Shown here in pieces: positions 15,845-22,594 of a stretch of 30,780 nt of DNA. The position numbers and the translations under genes are program-made. Within the stretch, counting starts at the first letter, position 1; every line of letters begins with the position of its first letter. A model generated the notes under the pieces. That model searched no databases. It saw nothing but the letters and a program-made list of their open reading frames with translations, and was not told the DNA's origin. Origin of the DNA: a virus; the IMG/VR virus record IMGVR_UViG_3300027754_000027, positions 1 to 30,780 of that record. One strand, 5' to 3'.

Positions 15845-16332
15845 AAAAAAACAGATGCAGGAAGTACAACATCCAACGGTGCGTATTTAAGAACCTCTGA
15901 GTAGCTTAAATCACCCTTGTAAGGCTCTATTTCATATTTGCCTTTAACTTCTTTTACAATCGGTCTGTACATTACAGCAAGTGCTTTATGTATGTTTTGA
16001 AAATCTCCAATGTTAGATTCAATGTCGATGTACTCACCCCATGATATTTCCTCTAAGTCTGGAATAAAACCAAACTCCACACCGTTCAATTTAAACCTAT
16101 TCTTGAACTTTGTTTTCTCGTTAAACAATTTATCAAAGTGTTGCACCAACTCGATAACGGTCGATGCTTTCATTTTAACAACTTCCTTCAATTCAAGACC
16201 ACAAAATATTTCAATCATTTTTTGAAAAACAAACTCCTTATCATCTGAGTTGTTTAAAGTAACCATATACTTTTGGTACCTATCTAAACTTATTTCGGAT
16301 AGGTTGGAAGGAATATCTATTTCAATCTTCAT
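15655..16332 (-). CDS. Tail assembly chaperone, zero-frame (G-type) product
   Basis: A 225-residue protein starting MKIEIDIPSNLSEISLDRYQ. The N-terminal 'IP.NLSEI.L..YQKYM' and HKALAVMYRPIVKEV patterns match the conserved first half of Bacteroidota tail chaperones. At codons 161-164 it reads GTT TTT TTT TGG inside a run of nine T, where a fraction of ribosomes should shift to -1. Zero-frame translation continues for 62 further residues with a plausible helical sequence. The chaperone pair coats the tape measure and recruits tube subunits. The start overlaps the preceding stop as ATGA. Confidence 0.75.
   Translation of the reverse strand: MKIEIDIPSNLSEISLDRYQKYMVTLNNSDDKEFVFQKMIEIFCGLELKEVVKMKASTVIELVQHFDKLFNEKTKFKNRFKLNGVEFGFIPDLEEISWGEYIDIESNIGDFQNIHKALAVMYRPIVKEVKGKYEIEPYKGDLSYSEVLKYAPLDVVLPASVFFWTLGIELISSTLSSLEKMKSKTRIAKMFNSQNNGDGIAQSITSLREILEDLTKLQGSGFISA
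15844..15850 (-). promoter_or_regulatory. Programmed -1 ribosomal frameshift site (T TTT TTT)
   Basis: In the zero frame (16332 start) the minus strand reads GTT TTT TTT TGG, part of nine consecutive T at 15851-15843. The heptamer T TTT TTT fits the X XXY YYZ rule; slipping back one base gives TTG GAC TTT, the first codons of the T extension, whose frame then stays open for 88 codons. I did not identify a clear downstream stem or pseudoknot by eye. Confidence 0.8.
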
Positions 16333-16520
16333 TTTGCTATCATTACTTTAGCTCTTACACCTTTCCAATATTTCAATGACGCTTCAGCTTTCGCTACTTC
16401 ATTGTCGATTGACTCAACACATTGAAATTTCCAATTATCCCCATACTCATCTTTGTAAGCATCTACAACCTTTGCGCTACTTTCATTAATCATTTGTCTT
16501 AAACTTTTACCTGATTCCAT
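16329..16520 (-). CDS. Small hypothetical protein after the large terminase, 63 aa
   Basis: Starts MESGKSLRQMINESSAKVVD and ends GVRAKVMIAK. Predicted all-helical with mixed charge; no motif is recognised. It overlaps the terminase end by 14 bases and the tail chaperone start as ATGA, so it is embedded in the late operon. Function unknown. Confidence 0.6.
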   Translation of the reverse strand: MESGKSLRQMINESSAKVVDAYKDEYGDNWKFQCVESIDNEVAKAEASLKYWKGVRAKVMIAK

Positions 16521-17670
16521 ATTTACCTTTATTTCGTTTTAAACCTATTGTTTCCATTTCGTGATATCTCGCACTATCAATTATGTGATTGAAAGAGTCT
16601 ATTGGCTTATTTAATTTAGCCCCTGTTTTTTTATCTTTATCCCACGCATATTTACGTAATTCATTTACCAAATTTAGTGATTTACTTGTTACCAAATAAC
16701 TTTCTTCTTGCATTATTTGTATACCAAAATTAATACTGTCAGCCCCCTTGGTAACACCGTAAGCATTTACTCCGTACATTCTTAATTCTGCAATTGATTT
16801 TGGCTCTGCTGAATCACAATAGCAAGGCAGCTTAGTTGTAATATACTTTGCAATTTGAGAGTTACTTAACCCTTTGTTATAGCATATTTCATTTAATATC
16901 CTATTGTCGTTGTACTTGTATACTTCTACTATTGCGGTCGGGTCATTGGTATACCCAAAATCAAGCCCGTAACCTATCAACCGAGCTTCATCGGGTATTG
17001 TATCAATAGTTTTCCAATTATTGAATATAACACCTTCTAAATTTCCTATTTGACCTAACCCATAAACATCATACCAATTCTGCCAATAGCTTGATGTCTT
17101 AGCTTTCTCTTTTGCCTTTAAGATGAAATTTAAAGCACTTTCTGGACATGCCTCATTATCTTGATAGGTTACCGTAATAAAATCAACGTCACTATCGTTT
17201 TGTAATTCTGAATGAAACCAAAACTCATTAACAGGATTCCAATCTAAATACACACCTTTCTTTGTTCTTGATGCTAGCTCAGTGTAAGCATGAAATGTCA
17301 TGTTGTTAGCTTCGTTCATGTACAGATAGTCACGTCTTGCACCTCTTAACTTAGCATCGTTATCAGCACTAAAAAACTCTATTTGTGAACCATTCGCAAA
17401 GTTATATTTGAAATCTGTTGCATTCCATCGAGCATCCACAAAACGTCCTGTTTCAATCATTATCTTTTTAAAGTCTTTCATTGCTCCACGTTTCAAATGT
17501 GGTATACTTTCAGCAACAATTGAAATCTCAGTCAATGGATTCTTAGCAGCTATATCAATCAAAACAGGAAGAACACCAAACGTTTTACCCGCTGATGTCC
17601 CACCTTGAATCCCTTTAACAAATTTAGTTAAGCCCTTAATTTTATTTATAACTGTTGTTCTTACAAACAT
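16507..17670 (-). CDS. terL: Terminase large subunit
   Basis: A 387-residue DNA-packaging motor. The ATPase has a Walker A at 23-30 (GGTSAGKT) and a Walker B-like DYLYMNEANN around 114-123. The C-terminal RNase H-like nuclease shows GLDFGYTNDPTAIVEV (first acidic residue), CDSAEPKSIAELR (second) and DSFNHIIDSARYH (third). It translocates DNA into proheads and cuts concatemers. It is of the PBSX/Terminase_3-like type common in Bacteroidota phages and begins one base inside the small-subunit stop. Because of the short N-terminus, the Walker A lies unusually near the start, which is normal in this subgroup. Confidence 0.93.
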   Translation of the reverse strand: MFVRTTVINKIKGLTKFVKGIQGGTSAGKTFGVLPVLIDIAAKNPLTEISIVAESIPHLKRGAMKDFKKIMIETGRFVDARWNATDFKYNFANGSQIEFFSADNDAKLRGARRDYLYMNEANNMTFHAYTELASRTKKGVYLDWNPVNEFWFHSELQNDSDVDFITVTYQDNEACPESALNFILKAKEKAKTSSYWQNWYDVYGLGQIGNLEGVIFNNWKTIDTIPDEARLIGYGLDFGYTNDPTAIVEVYKYNDNRILNEICYNKGLSNSQIAKYITTKLPCYCDSAEPKSIAELRMYGVNAYGVTKGADSINFGIQIMQEESYLVTSKSLNLVNELRKYAWDKDKKTGAKLNKPIDSFNHIIDSARYHEMETIGLKRNKGKYGIR

Positions 17671-18068
17671 TAATCAGGAAATAAAGGTTGTTCAGATATT
17701 ATTGTTGTTTCTTGTTTCTCCGTAAGTCCGTTAAGTCTTTGAGTAATAGATGCATTGTACTGTCCTACCATTCCCCCCTCGATTTGGTCTGCTTGTCTTT
17801 CCATTCTTATATGCGAACAGATGGCAATATAATCATTATATAATTTATCTTGATTATCAAAATACTGCCCTATTGTCCACCCATACTTTTGCTTAACGTA
17901 TACCTCAAATCTTTGTTGTGTTAGAGGTGTTTCGTGAGGCACAGGAACTAAGCTACCGTTTCGGTCTAATTGATAAATTAATCTTGGATTCCCTTTTACG
18001 TGTGCTTTGTATTCATCCCAAAGATCTAATAATTTCTCAGGTGTTTCTATGTATTTATTTTTCCCCAT
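17670..18068 (-). CDS. terS: Terminase small subunit
   Basis: A 132-residue protein starting MGKNKYIETPEKLLDLWDEY. The pattern 'I.TPEKLL.L...Y', then TPLTQQRFEVYV and the C-terminal YNASITQRLNGLTEKQET are typical of Bacteroidota phage TerS proteins. It recognises the packaging signal on viral DNA and loads the large subunit. Gene order TerS-TerL with a one-base overlap supports the call. Confidence 0.85.
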   Translation of the reverse strand: MGKNKYIETPEKLLDLWDEYKAHVKGNPRLIYQLDRNGSLVPVPHETPLTQQRFEVYVKQKYGWTIGQYFDNQDKLYNDYIAICSHIRMERQADQIEGGMVGQYNASITQRLNGLTEKQETTIISEQPLFPD

Positions 18069-18150
18069 TATCTATTAAATAAAAATAGGCAGTCCAAAAA
18101 ATCAAACTACCTAATGTTATAAGTCCAACAAATTTAGCTATTGTAATCAT
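18055..18150 (-). CDS. Small single-pass membrane protein, 31 aa
   Basis: The frame begins MITIAKFVGLITLGSLIFW and ends YLIDNGEK, with one hydrophobic segment covering residues about 3-26. It starts 4 bases inside the end of the Cys-containing 131-aa gene and ends 14 bases into the terminase small subunit. Its location between two overlapping neighbours and its clean hydrophobic profile suggest a real membrane peptide. Function unknown. Confidence 0.45.
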   Translation of the reverse strand: MITIAKFVGLITLGSLIFWTAYFYLIDNGEK

Positions 18151-18542
18151 CCTAAAAATCCGCCTTGCCCTTCGGGAAAAGACTCTTTGTTATATTCATT
18201 AAAAACTATTCTTGTTTTACGTAACATATCGTTAAGACATGAAGCACATGAAGTTGGTCGTTCGTTTGTTTTAAAGACTCTATTGTAAACCTTTAAAAAT
18301 TCAATTTGTTGTGATGGTTTAATCTTAACAGATATTTGAGGTAACAGCTCTTCCAACAATTTATACTCAGGTTCTGTTAAGCATTCTGGTGTCTTGTAAG
18401 GAAACAACTTGTTTAATACTTCTTTACGTTTATTGCATCCACAATCCTCTCCAGCGATAAAATTAACTACTTTGTCAATTCCTGTTACTTCAGTAAATTT
18501 TGCTACTGTATCTCCAAATCCTTTTGATACTCTTTTTGCCAT
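18147..18542 (-). CDS. Conserved Cys-containing hypothetical protein, 131 aa
   Basis: Starts MAKRVSKGFGDTVAKFTEVT. It carries CGC around residues 34-36 (EDCGCNKRK), 'LFPYKTPECLTEPEY' and later CASCLNDMLRK, so four or more cysteines could bind zinc. The combination of an N-terminal 'SKG.GDT..K.T..TGI' and CxC/CxxC is recurrent in Bacteroidota phages just upstream of the terminase genes. A role in packaging or late gene control is plausible, but unproven. It overlaps the end of the sigma-like gene by 40 bases. Confidence 0.7.
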   Translation of the reverse strand: MAKRVSKGFGDTVAKFTEVTGIDKVVNFIAGEDCGCNKRKEVLNKLFPYKTPECLTEPEYKLLEELLPQISVKIKPSQQIEFLKVYNRVFKTNERPTSCASCLNDMLRKTRIVFNEYNKESFPEGQGGFLG

Positions 18543-18985
18543 ATTTTTAATTTTCGTTTACATTTTTTAATAGTGTGAAAAATAGAAGTAAGACTAATCT
18601 TGGTATCCTTTTCAAGTTCACGCATACTTTTTCCGCTTCGTAAATATAATAAAAATAGTTGTTGGTCGAACCATTCCCATGTTTTTATTTGTTCTTCAAC
18701 GCTCTGATAGTATAACTCTATTTCATACGTTTTGTTGTTTTCGTCCTCTGATAGGTCAACAAGAAGGTCAATGTCGACTGTTGAAACATTACGCTTGCAA
18801 GAGTCATAAAAAGAGTTACGCAGCATTATCCAGATGAATGATTTGGTTACTACTTGACCTTTACCGTATTTGTGAAAACGAAGATACATATCTTGTACAA
18901 TGTCTTCAGCATCGGTCTTGGCTCCGAATCTTTTTACTATTCGTACCCATTCATCATGATACTGCGCGATCTCTTTTAAATTCAT
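18503..18985 (-). CDS. RNA polymerase sigma-70-like (ECF-type) factor
   Basis: A 160-residue protein with sigma region 2 at about 4-60 (HDEWVRIVKRFGAKTDAEDIV, QDMYLRFHKY, IMLRNSFYDSCKR) and region 4 at about 103-150 (FDQQLFLLYLRSGKSMREL, TSIFHTIKKCKRKLK). This is ECF/RpoE-like and would redirect host RNA polymerase. It is the last gene before the packaging block, so I infer a middle/late transcription switch. The late promoter it recognises was not identified. Confidence 0.75.
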   Translation of the reverse strand: MNLKEIAQYHDEWVRIVKRFGAKTDAEDIVQDMYLRFHKYGKGQVVTKSFIWIMLRNSFYDSCKRNVSTVDIDLLVDLSEDENNKTYEIELYYQSVEEQIKTWEWFDQQLFLLYLRSGKSMRELEKDTKISLTSIFHTIKKCKRKLKIWQKEYQKDLEIQ

Positions 18986-18986
18986 G

Positions 18987-19271
18987 CTACTCTTTTATGA
19001 ACGTTCCTCCTTCGGTTTTGCCTTTTCGGTATTCAATAACTTTAAAGGCTCTCTTTGCACAATCTTCAAGTGAGTAACCCATTTGATTAGCTAATATAAC
19101 AAGTGTAATGTAAGTGTCTCCAAGAGCATCTATTGTCTCGGTGATGTCTTTCTTTAGTATTGCAGAGGATAACTCTCCAGTTTCCTCAAACACCTTTGCT
19201 AATTGTTGAAATTTATTATCTGGGTTATCTAACTTCCTTGCTTTAGCCCAGTTGATTATTTCTCTTTCCAT
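18987..19271 (-). CDS. MazG-like nucleotide pyrophosphohydrolase
   Basis: A 94-residue protein with the all-alpha NTP pyrophosphatase signature: E29-E30-T-G-E33 followed by D42, E45, D48 and D52 in ITETIDALGDTYITLVILA. These acidic residues bind magnesium in the MazG/dUTPase-2 superfamily, which hydrolyses (d)NTPs to monophosphates. In phages such enzymes adjust nucleotide pools or stress alarmones. It sits among small accessory genes just upstream of the sigma factor. Confidence 0.8.
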   Translation of the reverse strand: MEREIINWAKARKLDNPDNKFQQLAKVFEETGELSSAILKKDITETIDALGDTYITLVILANQMGYSLEDCAKRAFKVIEYRKGKTEGGTFIKE

Positions 19272-19606
19272 TCTTTTAAGTATAAATCAATTAAAAATTT
19301 TGTCTTTTCTAAATCCTGTACAAAGTTACCTTTTTTTCTGCATCTTACAATCCTTTTTATTTGGTCAAATTCGTATGTGTTTAAATCATGGTCTTCTGCA
19401 AACTTGTATAAACTACCTTTCTCATTATTGTAATAGCTTGGCGCGTTATCGGTAACCACTTCAAAGTAGTTCTCGAAAGTATCAAACTGATGATCTTGAC
19501 CTTTGTCGTTAATCACCCAAATATAGCTCTTTGTTTGCCCTACAACTTCGTAGACTTTACCATAAGTAAAATTAGCAAAGTATTTTTCTATACATCTTAA
19601 TTTCAT
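19256..19606 (-). CDS. DUF3310-like two-part protein
   Basis: A 116-residue protein. The N-terminal ~50 residues (MKLRCIEKYFANFTYGKVYE) form a small beta-rich module of the kind seen in phage accessory proteins. The C-terminal part (YYNNEKGSLYKFAEDHDLNT, IKRIVRCRKKGN, DLEKTKFLIDLYLKEW) matches the DUF3310 pattern: a conserved 'R..KK....DLEK...L' helix pair. DUF3310 proteins are sometimes labelled nucleotide kinases, but activity is not established. It overlaps MazG by 16 bases. Confidence 0.65.
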   Translation of the reverse strand: MKLRCIEKYFANFTYGKVYEVVGQTKSYIWVINDKGQDHQFDTFENYFEVVTDNAPSYYNNEKGSLYKFAEDHDLNTYEFDQIKRIVRCRKKGNFVQDLEKTKFLIDLYLKEWKEK

Positions 19607-19824
19607 TTTAAAAAATATTTTATTATTTCAAATTTACTCATTTCTATTGTTATAAACTTCCCATCTACCCTTGCAAAGATACTATTTGTTTTTAAACTTC
19701 GCTTAATATTACACAATCTACATACTTTTGTTTTGCCTTTTTCGGCTTTGACTTGGTATTTGGAATTGTCTTTTAAAAACAAAAACAAGGGTAGATTTCG
19801 CTTGCAGCTAAAACACTTTTTCAT
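19603..19824 (-). CDS. Small zinc-ribbon-like protein, 73 aa
   Basis: Starts MKKCFSCKRNLPLFLFLKDN. Two CxxC pairs, C4-C7 and C35-C38 (CRLC), with a basic KRSLKTNS segment after the second, form a probable zinc ribbon. The type is common in phage genomes and may bind nucleic acid. It starts immediately after the stop of the 58-aa gene and overlaps the following gene as ATGA. Confidence 0.65.
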   Translation of the reverse strand: MKKCFSCKRNLPLFLFLKDNSKYQVKAEKGKTKVCRLCNIKRSLKTNSIFARVDGKFITIEMSKFEIIKYFLK

Positions 19825-20001
19825 TTACGATCCACAAAAAATACAGCCGTCTTCGTCATCATCCAACTCAGGATTTTCCACTATTTCGGGATTTAGCTCT
19901 TTTTTTAGCTCATAAATCTTTTGAAGTATATCTCCATCGGCAAACAAATCACCTGTTAAGAATGATTTTAGTTCTTCTATTTTTTCTTTAATTGTTGTCA
20001 T
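19825..20001 (-). CDS. Acidic small hypothetical protein, 58 aa
   Basis: The frame starts MTTIKEKIEELKSFLTGDLF and ends DDDEDGCIFCGS. It is helical at first and very acidic at the end, with a terminal CxxC. Its stop abuts the ATG of the zinc-ribbon gene and its start lies 14 bases inside the upstream 50-aa gene. Function unknown; the CIFC tail could bind metal. Confidence 0.55.
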   Translation of the reverse strand: MTTIKEKIEELKSFLTGDLFADGDILQKIYELKKELNPEIVENPELDDDEDGCIFCGS

Positions 20002-20140
20002 CGTATTTGTTATAAAAGGCTTTTCTAATCATTCTGCCTACGTTAATTACTCCTTTTCGGTTCTCTCTAAACTTCCATCTGCAGATGTCAAACTCTATTG
20101 CTATCATCCAACGATTCCTGTTCTTGTTGTCCTTTTTCAT
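19988..20140 (-). CDS. Basic small hypothetical protein, 50 aa
   Basis: The frame starts MKKDNKNRNRWMIAIEFDIC and ends AFYNKYDDNN. It is highly basic in its first 40 residues with 'RWKFRENRKGVINVGRMIRKAF'-type content (quoted in part: RWKFRENRKG), suggesting nucleic-acid contact. It overlaps the upstream 53-aa gene by 53 bases in another frame, so one of these two may be spurious; both fit the packed style of the region. Confidence 0.4.
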   Translation of the reverse strand: MKKDNKNRNRWMIAIEFDICRWKFRENRKGVINVGRMIRKAFYNKYDDNN

Positions 20141-20249
20141 ATCCTTTTTTAAATCCTGCTTTAAAAGCCTGTGAGTATAAACATTGTGTTGTTGATTGAT
20201 AAGTAAAATCCATCCATGCGTCGTGAGCTGATTCTTCTAATTCTGTCAT
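20088..20249 (-). CDS. Small hypothetical protein, 53 aa
   Basis: The frame starts MTELEESAHDAWMDFTYQST and ends GQQEQESLDDSNRV. The ATG overlaps the stop of the 78-aa gene as ATGA. The middle (YSQAFKAGFKKGYEKGQQEQ) is a common 'F..GYEKG..EQ' helix seen in small phage and bacterial proteins. Its first 16 bases are identical to the start of the upstream gene. Function unknown. Confidence 0.5.
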   Translation of the reverse strand: MTELEESAHDAWMDFTYQSTTQCLYSQAFKAGFKKGYEKGQQEQESLDDSNRV

Positions 20250-20482
20250 AATTTTTTTAGTTCTTCTTTAACTTCTTGCCAATATTCAGACGCGCCGCAA
20301 TTCTCATATAAATCTTTATCCCAACTTTTTATGATTTCATCAACTGCAATTAAGGCGCACAATTTAGCAGCCTTCTCACTCATTCCACATTCATCGCAAA
20401 ATAAATCTTCATTGTCATCTACACATAAAAATTTTTCTAATAATTCTTGCGCTTGTTCTTTAGTTCCTTCTAATTCTGTCAT
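20246..20482 (-). CDS. Acidic hypothetical protein with Cys pair, 78 aa
   Basis: Starts MTELEGTKEQAQELLEKFLC. It has a CDEC pair (LFCDECGMSEKAAKLCALIA) plus further cysteines, so metal binding is possible. Mostly helical and acidic. It overlaps the upstream gene by 4 bases and the downstream gene by 4 bases. No known function. Confidence 0.55.
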   Translation of the reverse strand: MTELEGTKEQAQELLEKFLCVDDNEDLFCDECGMSEKAAKLCALIAVDEIIKSWDKDLYENCGASEYWQEVKEELKKL

Positions 20483-20787
20483 TGTATCTGTACTTTAATG
20501 TTTTCTTTGAATTCGTCAATCTGTTTGATTATGTTTGAATAAGTCTGAGCCATTGTCTCGTTGTTATTCTCTACAAATGTAGTCGCAAATCTTTCAACTC
20601 CATTGATGAATTGGTTAATTGTACGTTTAATTTCGTGCTTGTGAAACATATTATCTGACACATCATCAAGGGAATGTAGTGCTGATTGGCAAAGCATCAT
20701 TGCTCGTGCTATGTGTTGGTAATATTCTATCGCCCTTAGGCGTTTAGCCTCACTTAAATCAGCAAGGCTCTTAACGTCTTTTTTCAT
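20479..20787 (-). CDS. Helical hypothetical protein, ~102 aa
   Basis: I choose ATG 20785-20787 (MKKDVKSLADLSEAKRLRAI) rather than an upstream ATG at 20832, because the latter would overlap the DUF3127 gene by 44 bases. The product is predicted all-alpha with SLADLSEAKRLRAIEYYQHI and a His/Met-rich central helix. It lies in the recombination/replication cluster next to an OB-fold protein; a partner role is only a guess. Confidence 0.5.
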   Translation of the reverse strand: MKKDVKSLADLSEAKRLRAIEYYQHIARAMMLCQSALHSLDDVSDNMFHKHEIKRTINQFINGVERFATTFVENNNETMAQTYSNIIKQIDEFKENIKVQIQ

Positions 20788-20788
20788 A

Positions 20789-21082
20789 TTAAAATGGTTC
20801 TGTTGATTCAACTTTATTAACTCTCCACGCATCTATTGACGTGAAGTATTTACCTTGCCATTCGTTGGTCTTAAAGTTAAACAGTACTTCAACTTCTTGG
20901 TCTACCTTGTTGTATTGGATAAACTTATCTACTTTGTCCGTGCCAAAAATTCCAAACTTCACTGCTTGAGGATATTGCACTTCCGTTTCTGTCACTACAA
21001 ACTCTACTTTTTTGTTTGCTCCTACTTCAATCACTTCTAAAATGTTGGTGATTTTTCCGTTAAATTTCATTTCGTTTTTCAT
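20789..21082 (-). CDS. DUF3127 OB-fold-like protein
   Basis: A 97-residue protein. The core MKFNGKITNILEVIEVGANK, FVVTETEVQYPQ, KVDQEVEVLFNFKTNEWQGKYF and SIDAWRV matches DUF3127, a family found mainly in Bacteroidota and predicted to have an OB fold. Translation may start at M1 (21082) or M5 (21070); the domain begins at M5. Because of the ERF and exonuclease neighbours, a single-stranded-DNA-binding role in recombination or replication is likely. That role is inference, not family fact. Confidence 0.75.
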   Translation of the reverse strand: MKNEMKFNGKITNILEVIEVGANKKVEFVVTETEVQYPQAVKFGIFGTDKVDKFIQYNKVDQEVEVLFNFKTNEWQGKYFTSIDAWRVNKVESTEPF

Positions 21083-21221
21083 CTTCTTTTATTTTATTAT
21101 TTGCTATTTTAAATGCTTCCTTTACACATTCTGTTACGCTGTACTTTTTCTTTTGGTACTTTAACCGCATCCTTATCTCATCGATAGGTATGTCACTAAA
21201 GTCAACTATACTTCTTTTCAT
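21060..21221 (-). CDS. Small basic hypothetical protein, 53 aa
   Basis: The frame starts MKRSIVDFSDIPIDEIRMRL and ends KEDEKRNEI. It overlaps the exonuclease end by 20 bases and the DUF3127 start by 23 bases, filling an otherwise empty gap. One beta-strand-like start followed by two helices (TECVKEAFKIANNKIK) could fit a ribbon-helix-helix fold, but the pattern is weak. Function unknown. Confidence 0.45.
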   Translation of the reverse strand: MKRSIVDFSDIPIDEIRMRLKYQKKKYSVTECVKEAFKIANNKIKEDEKRNEI

Positions 21222-21828
21222 TGATTTGATTTATGTATTGTTTATAATATTCAATTGCTACCGCTGAACGCTCTAACATTTTCTGTTCAAGTTCTAAGTC
21301 ACGTTCAATGGTTAACATCGTTACAAGGCTTTGAATTGGTGTATCTCGCACACGGTGTAACTCTTCGCTTTCGTACCCGATTAAGTCGCTTGGTGTGTTG
21401 ACCATACAGTATGCAAGTGTAGCACGTTCTACATTGTAAAGATACATATATCCACGTAATTGGCATTCGTAATCTTTGATGTTAATATCACTTGGCGTTG
21501 CAGGGAACGTGTCAAAGCTCCATGAAGTTTTAATGTCGATTATTAAATCAGGTGTAACTATGTCCGCTTCCCCTGTTAGTAACTCGGTTGTTTTACGTTC
21601 CGTGTTCTTTTCATAGTTAGTAAATAAAACATCATTAAGTAGCTCAATAGATTGCTCCTCGCATTGTATACCCTTAGTTACATACTTGTTGTTTAACTCA
21701 GTAGTATAACCGAAGTAATCTTGCTTAGCAATTGACTTGATGTATGACTTTGCTGTTTCGGACAGTGCCTCACTTTTACTTCGTGAGGCTGTCATGATTT
21801 TTGGTAGTGAACTGCAACGTATTAACAT
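21202..21828 (-). CDS. YqaJ-like PD-(D/E)XK exonuclease
   Basis: A 208-residue nuclease of the YqaJ/lambda-exonuclease type. Motifs: KGIQCEEQSIEL (about 52-63, with E57/E58), GEADIVTPDLIIDIKTSW (86-103, giving E87, D89, D98 and K100 of the PD-(D/E)XK core) and the following QLRGYMYLY (123-131). It probably resects double-stranded ends 5' to 3' and hands single strands to the ERF annealing protein, whose gene overlaps its start by 7 bases. Together they form a recombination pair like lambda Exo/Beta. Confidence 0.85.
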   Translation of the reverse strand: MLIRCSSLPKIMTASRSKSEALSETAKSYIKSIAKQDYFGYTTELNNKYVTKGIQCEEQSIELLNDVLFTNYEKNTERKTTELLTGEADIVTPDLIIDIKTSWSFDTFPATPSDINIKDYECQLRGYMYLYNVERATLAYCMVNTPSDLIGYESEELHRVRDTPIQSLVTMLTIERDLELEQKMLERSAVAIEYYKQYINQINEKKYS

Positions 21829-22331
21829 AGCTCTAATTGTTTAGGTGTTAATTCAAACTTCTCTTTTAGCTTTTCCATTGTGTAAGACCCATCTTTGATT
21901 TTAGCAAGTGCAGCAGCCAAACGCTCATCTGTAATTGTTTCTTTACGTTTTGGTGTTGGTGCTTTAGAGTCAGGGTCGCTTTCTGTTTCATCAATTAAGA
22001 ATAAACCGTTAAGCGCATACTTTCGTGCGTAACTTGATGCTGTCCCTGTTGTCTGTTCTGAACTCATTCCTTTGTGTTCTCCCATTTCAGCAAATCCAAA
22101 TACTTCAATAGATTCTCCTTCATGTTTAAAGGTTGCTGTTGCTTTTAAAAAAAGCTTATTACCTATTTCAACTATTGAATCTGACATCAATAATAATGAG
22201 TCGTACTTGTTAAGCAAAGGTTTTAAAGCCTCTAATATTTGTTCCGCACTTCTATACTTGTACTTTCCAAATGCGTTGAATGAACCTTTTGGACATTTCA
22301 ACTCTTCCTGTATTTTAATTAAATTTTTCAT
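21822..22331 (-). CDS. ERF-family single-strand annealing protein
   Basis: A 169-residue protein of the ERF superfamily. Diagnostic is GTASSYARKYALNGLFLIDE (about residues 95-115), preceded by EMGEHKGMSSEQTT; the N-terminal KYKYRSAEQILEALKPLL is also typical. It anneals complementary single strands during recombination-dependent replication and is followed by its exonuclease partner. The C-terminal ~50 residues carry a basic linker and a helical segment (ERLAAALAKIKDGSYTMEKL). Confidence 0.9.
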   Translation of the reverse strand: MKNLIKIQEELKCPKGSFNAFGKYKYRSAEQILEALKPLLNKYDSLLLMSDSIVEIGNKLFLKATATFKHEGESIEVFGFAEMGEHKGMSSEQTTGTASSYARKYALNGLFLIDETESDPDSKAPTPKRKETITDERLAAALAKIKDGSYTMEKLKEKFELTPKQLELC

Positions 22332-22540
22332 GATACAATTAGTTTAACGTTGTTTTTCTTAAAGATTGTCATTTCTAAATCGTATTCAACCGAATCCCAA
22401 TTAATGTTTAAATGATCAATTAATACGTCTTGTTCAAAAGCTCCGAGTACTATCGACCCGTTGTAAATGCTAATTGAAAAGAACTTTGAAGCGTCTACCT
22501 TCCGAAGGATCAACGCTAATTTTCTGAGGTTTGTTTTCAT
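22328..22540 (-). CDS. Hypothetical protein preceding the ERF gene, 70 aa
   Basis: Starts MKTNLRKLALILRKVDASKF, followed by a mainly beta C-terminal part (GSIVLGAFEQDVLIDHL, WDSVEYDLEMTIF). It is the first gene after the 22.57-kb promoter, with ATG 24 bases downstream of the -7 box, and its stop overlaps the ERF start as ATGA. No function is recognised; position suggests an accessory role in recombination. Confidence 0.6.
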   Translation of the reverse strand: MKTNLRKLALILRKVDASKFFSISIYNGSIVLGAFEQDVLIDHLNINWDSVEYDLEMTIFKKNNVKLIVS

Positions 22541-22564
22541 TGTGTGTTTTGTTTAGTTATGTTA

Positions 22565-22594
22565 CAAATATAATCATTAATAATTAATCTGAAA
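22565..22594 (-). promoter_or_regulatory. Bacteroidota-type promoter before the 70-aa/ERF operon
   Basis: The minus strand has TATATTTG (22572-22565), a match to the Bacteroidota -7 box TAnnTTTG, with TTTC (22594-22591) at -33 and an 18-base spacer containing ATTAATTATTAAT. Its -7 box lies 24 bases upstream of an ATG, exactly as in the promoter at 29.17 kb. The -33 box is one base off TTTG and lies inside the end of the VRR-NUC gene. Confidence 0.7.
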
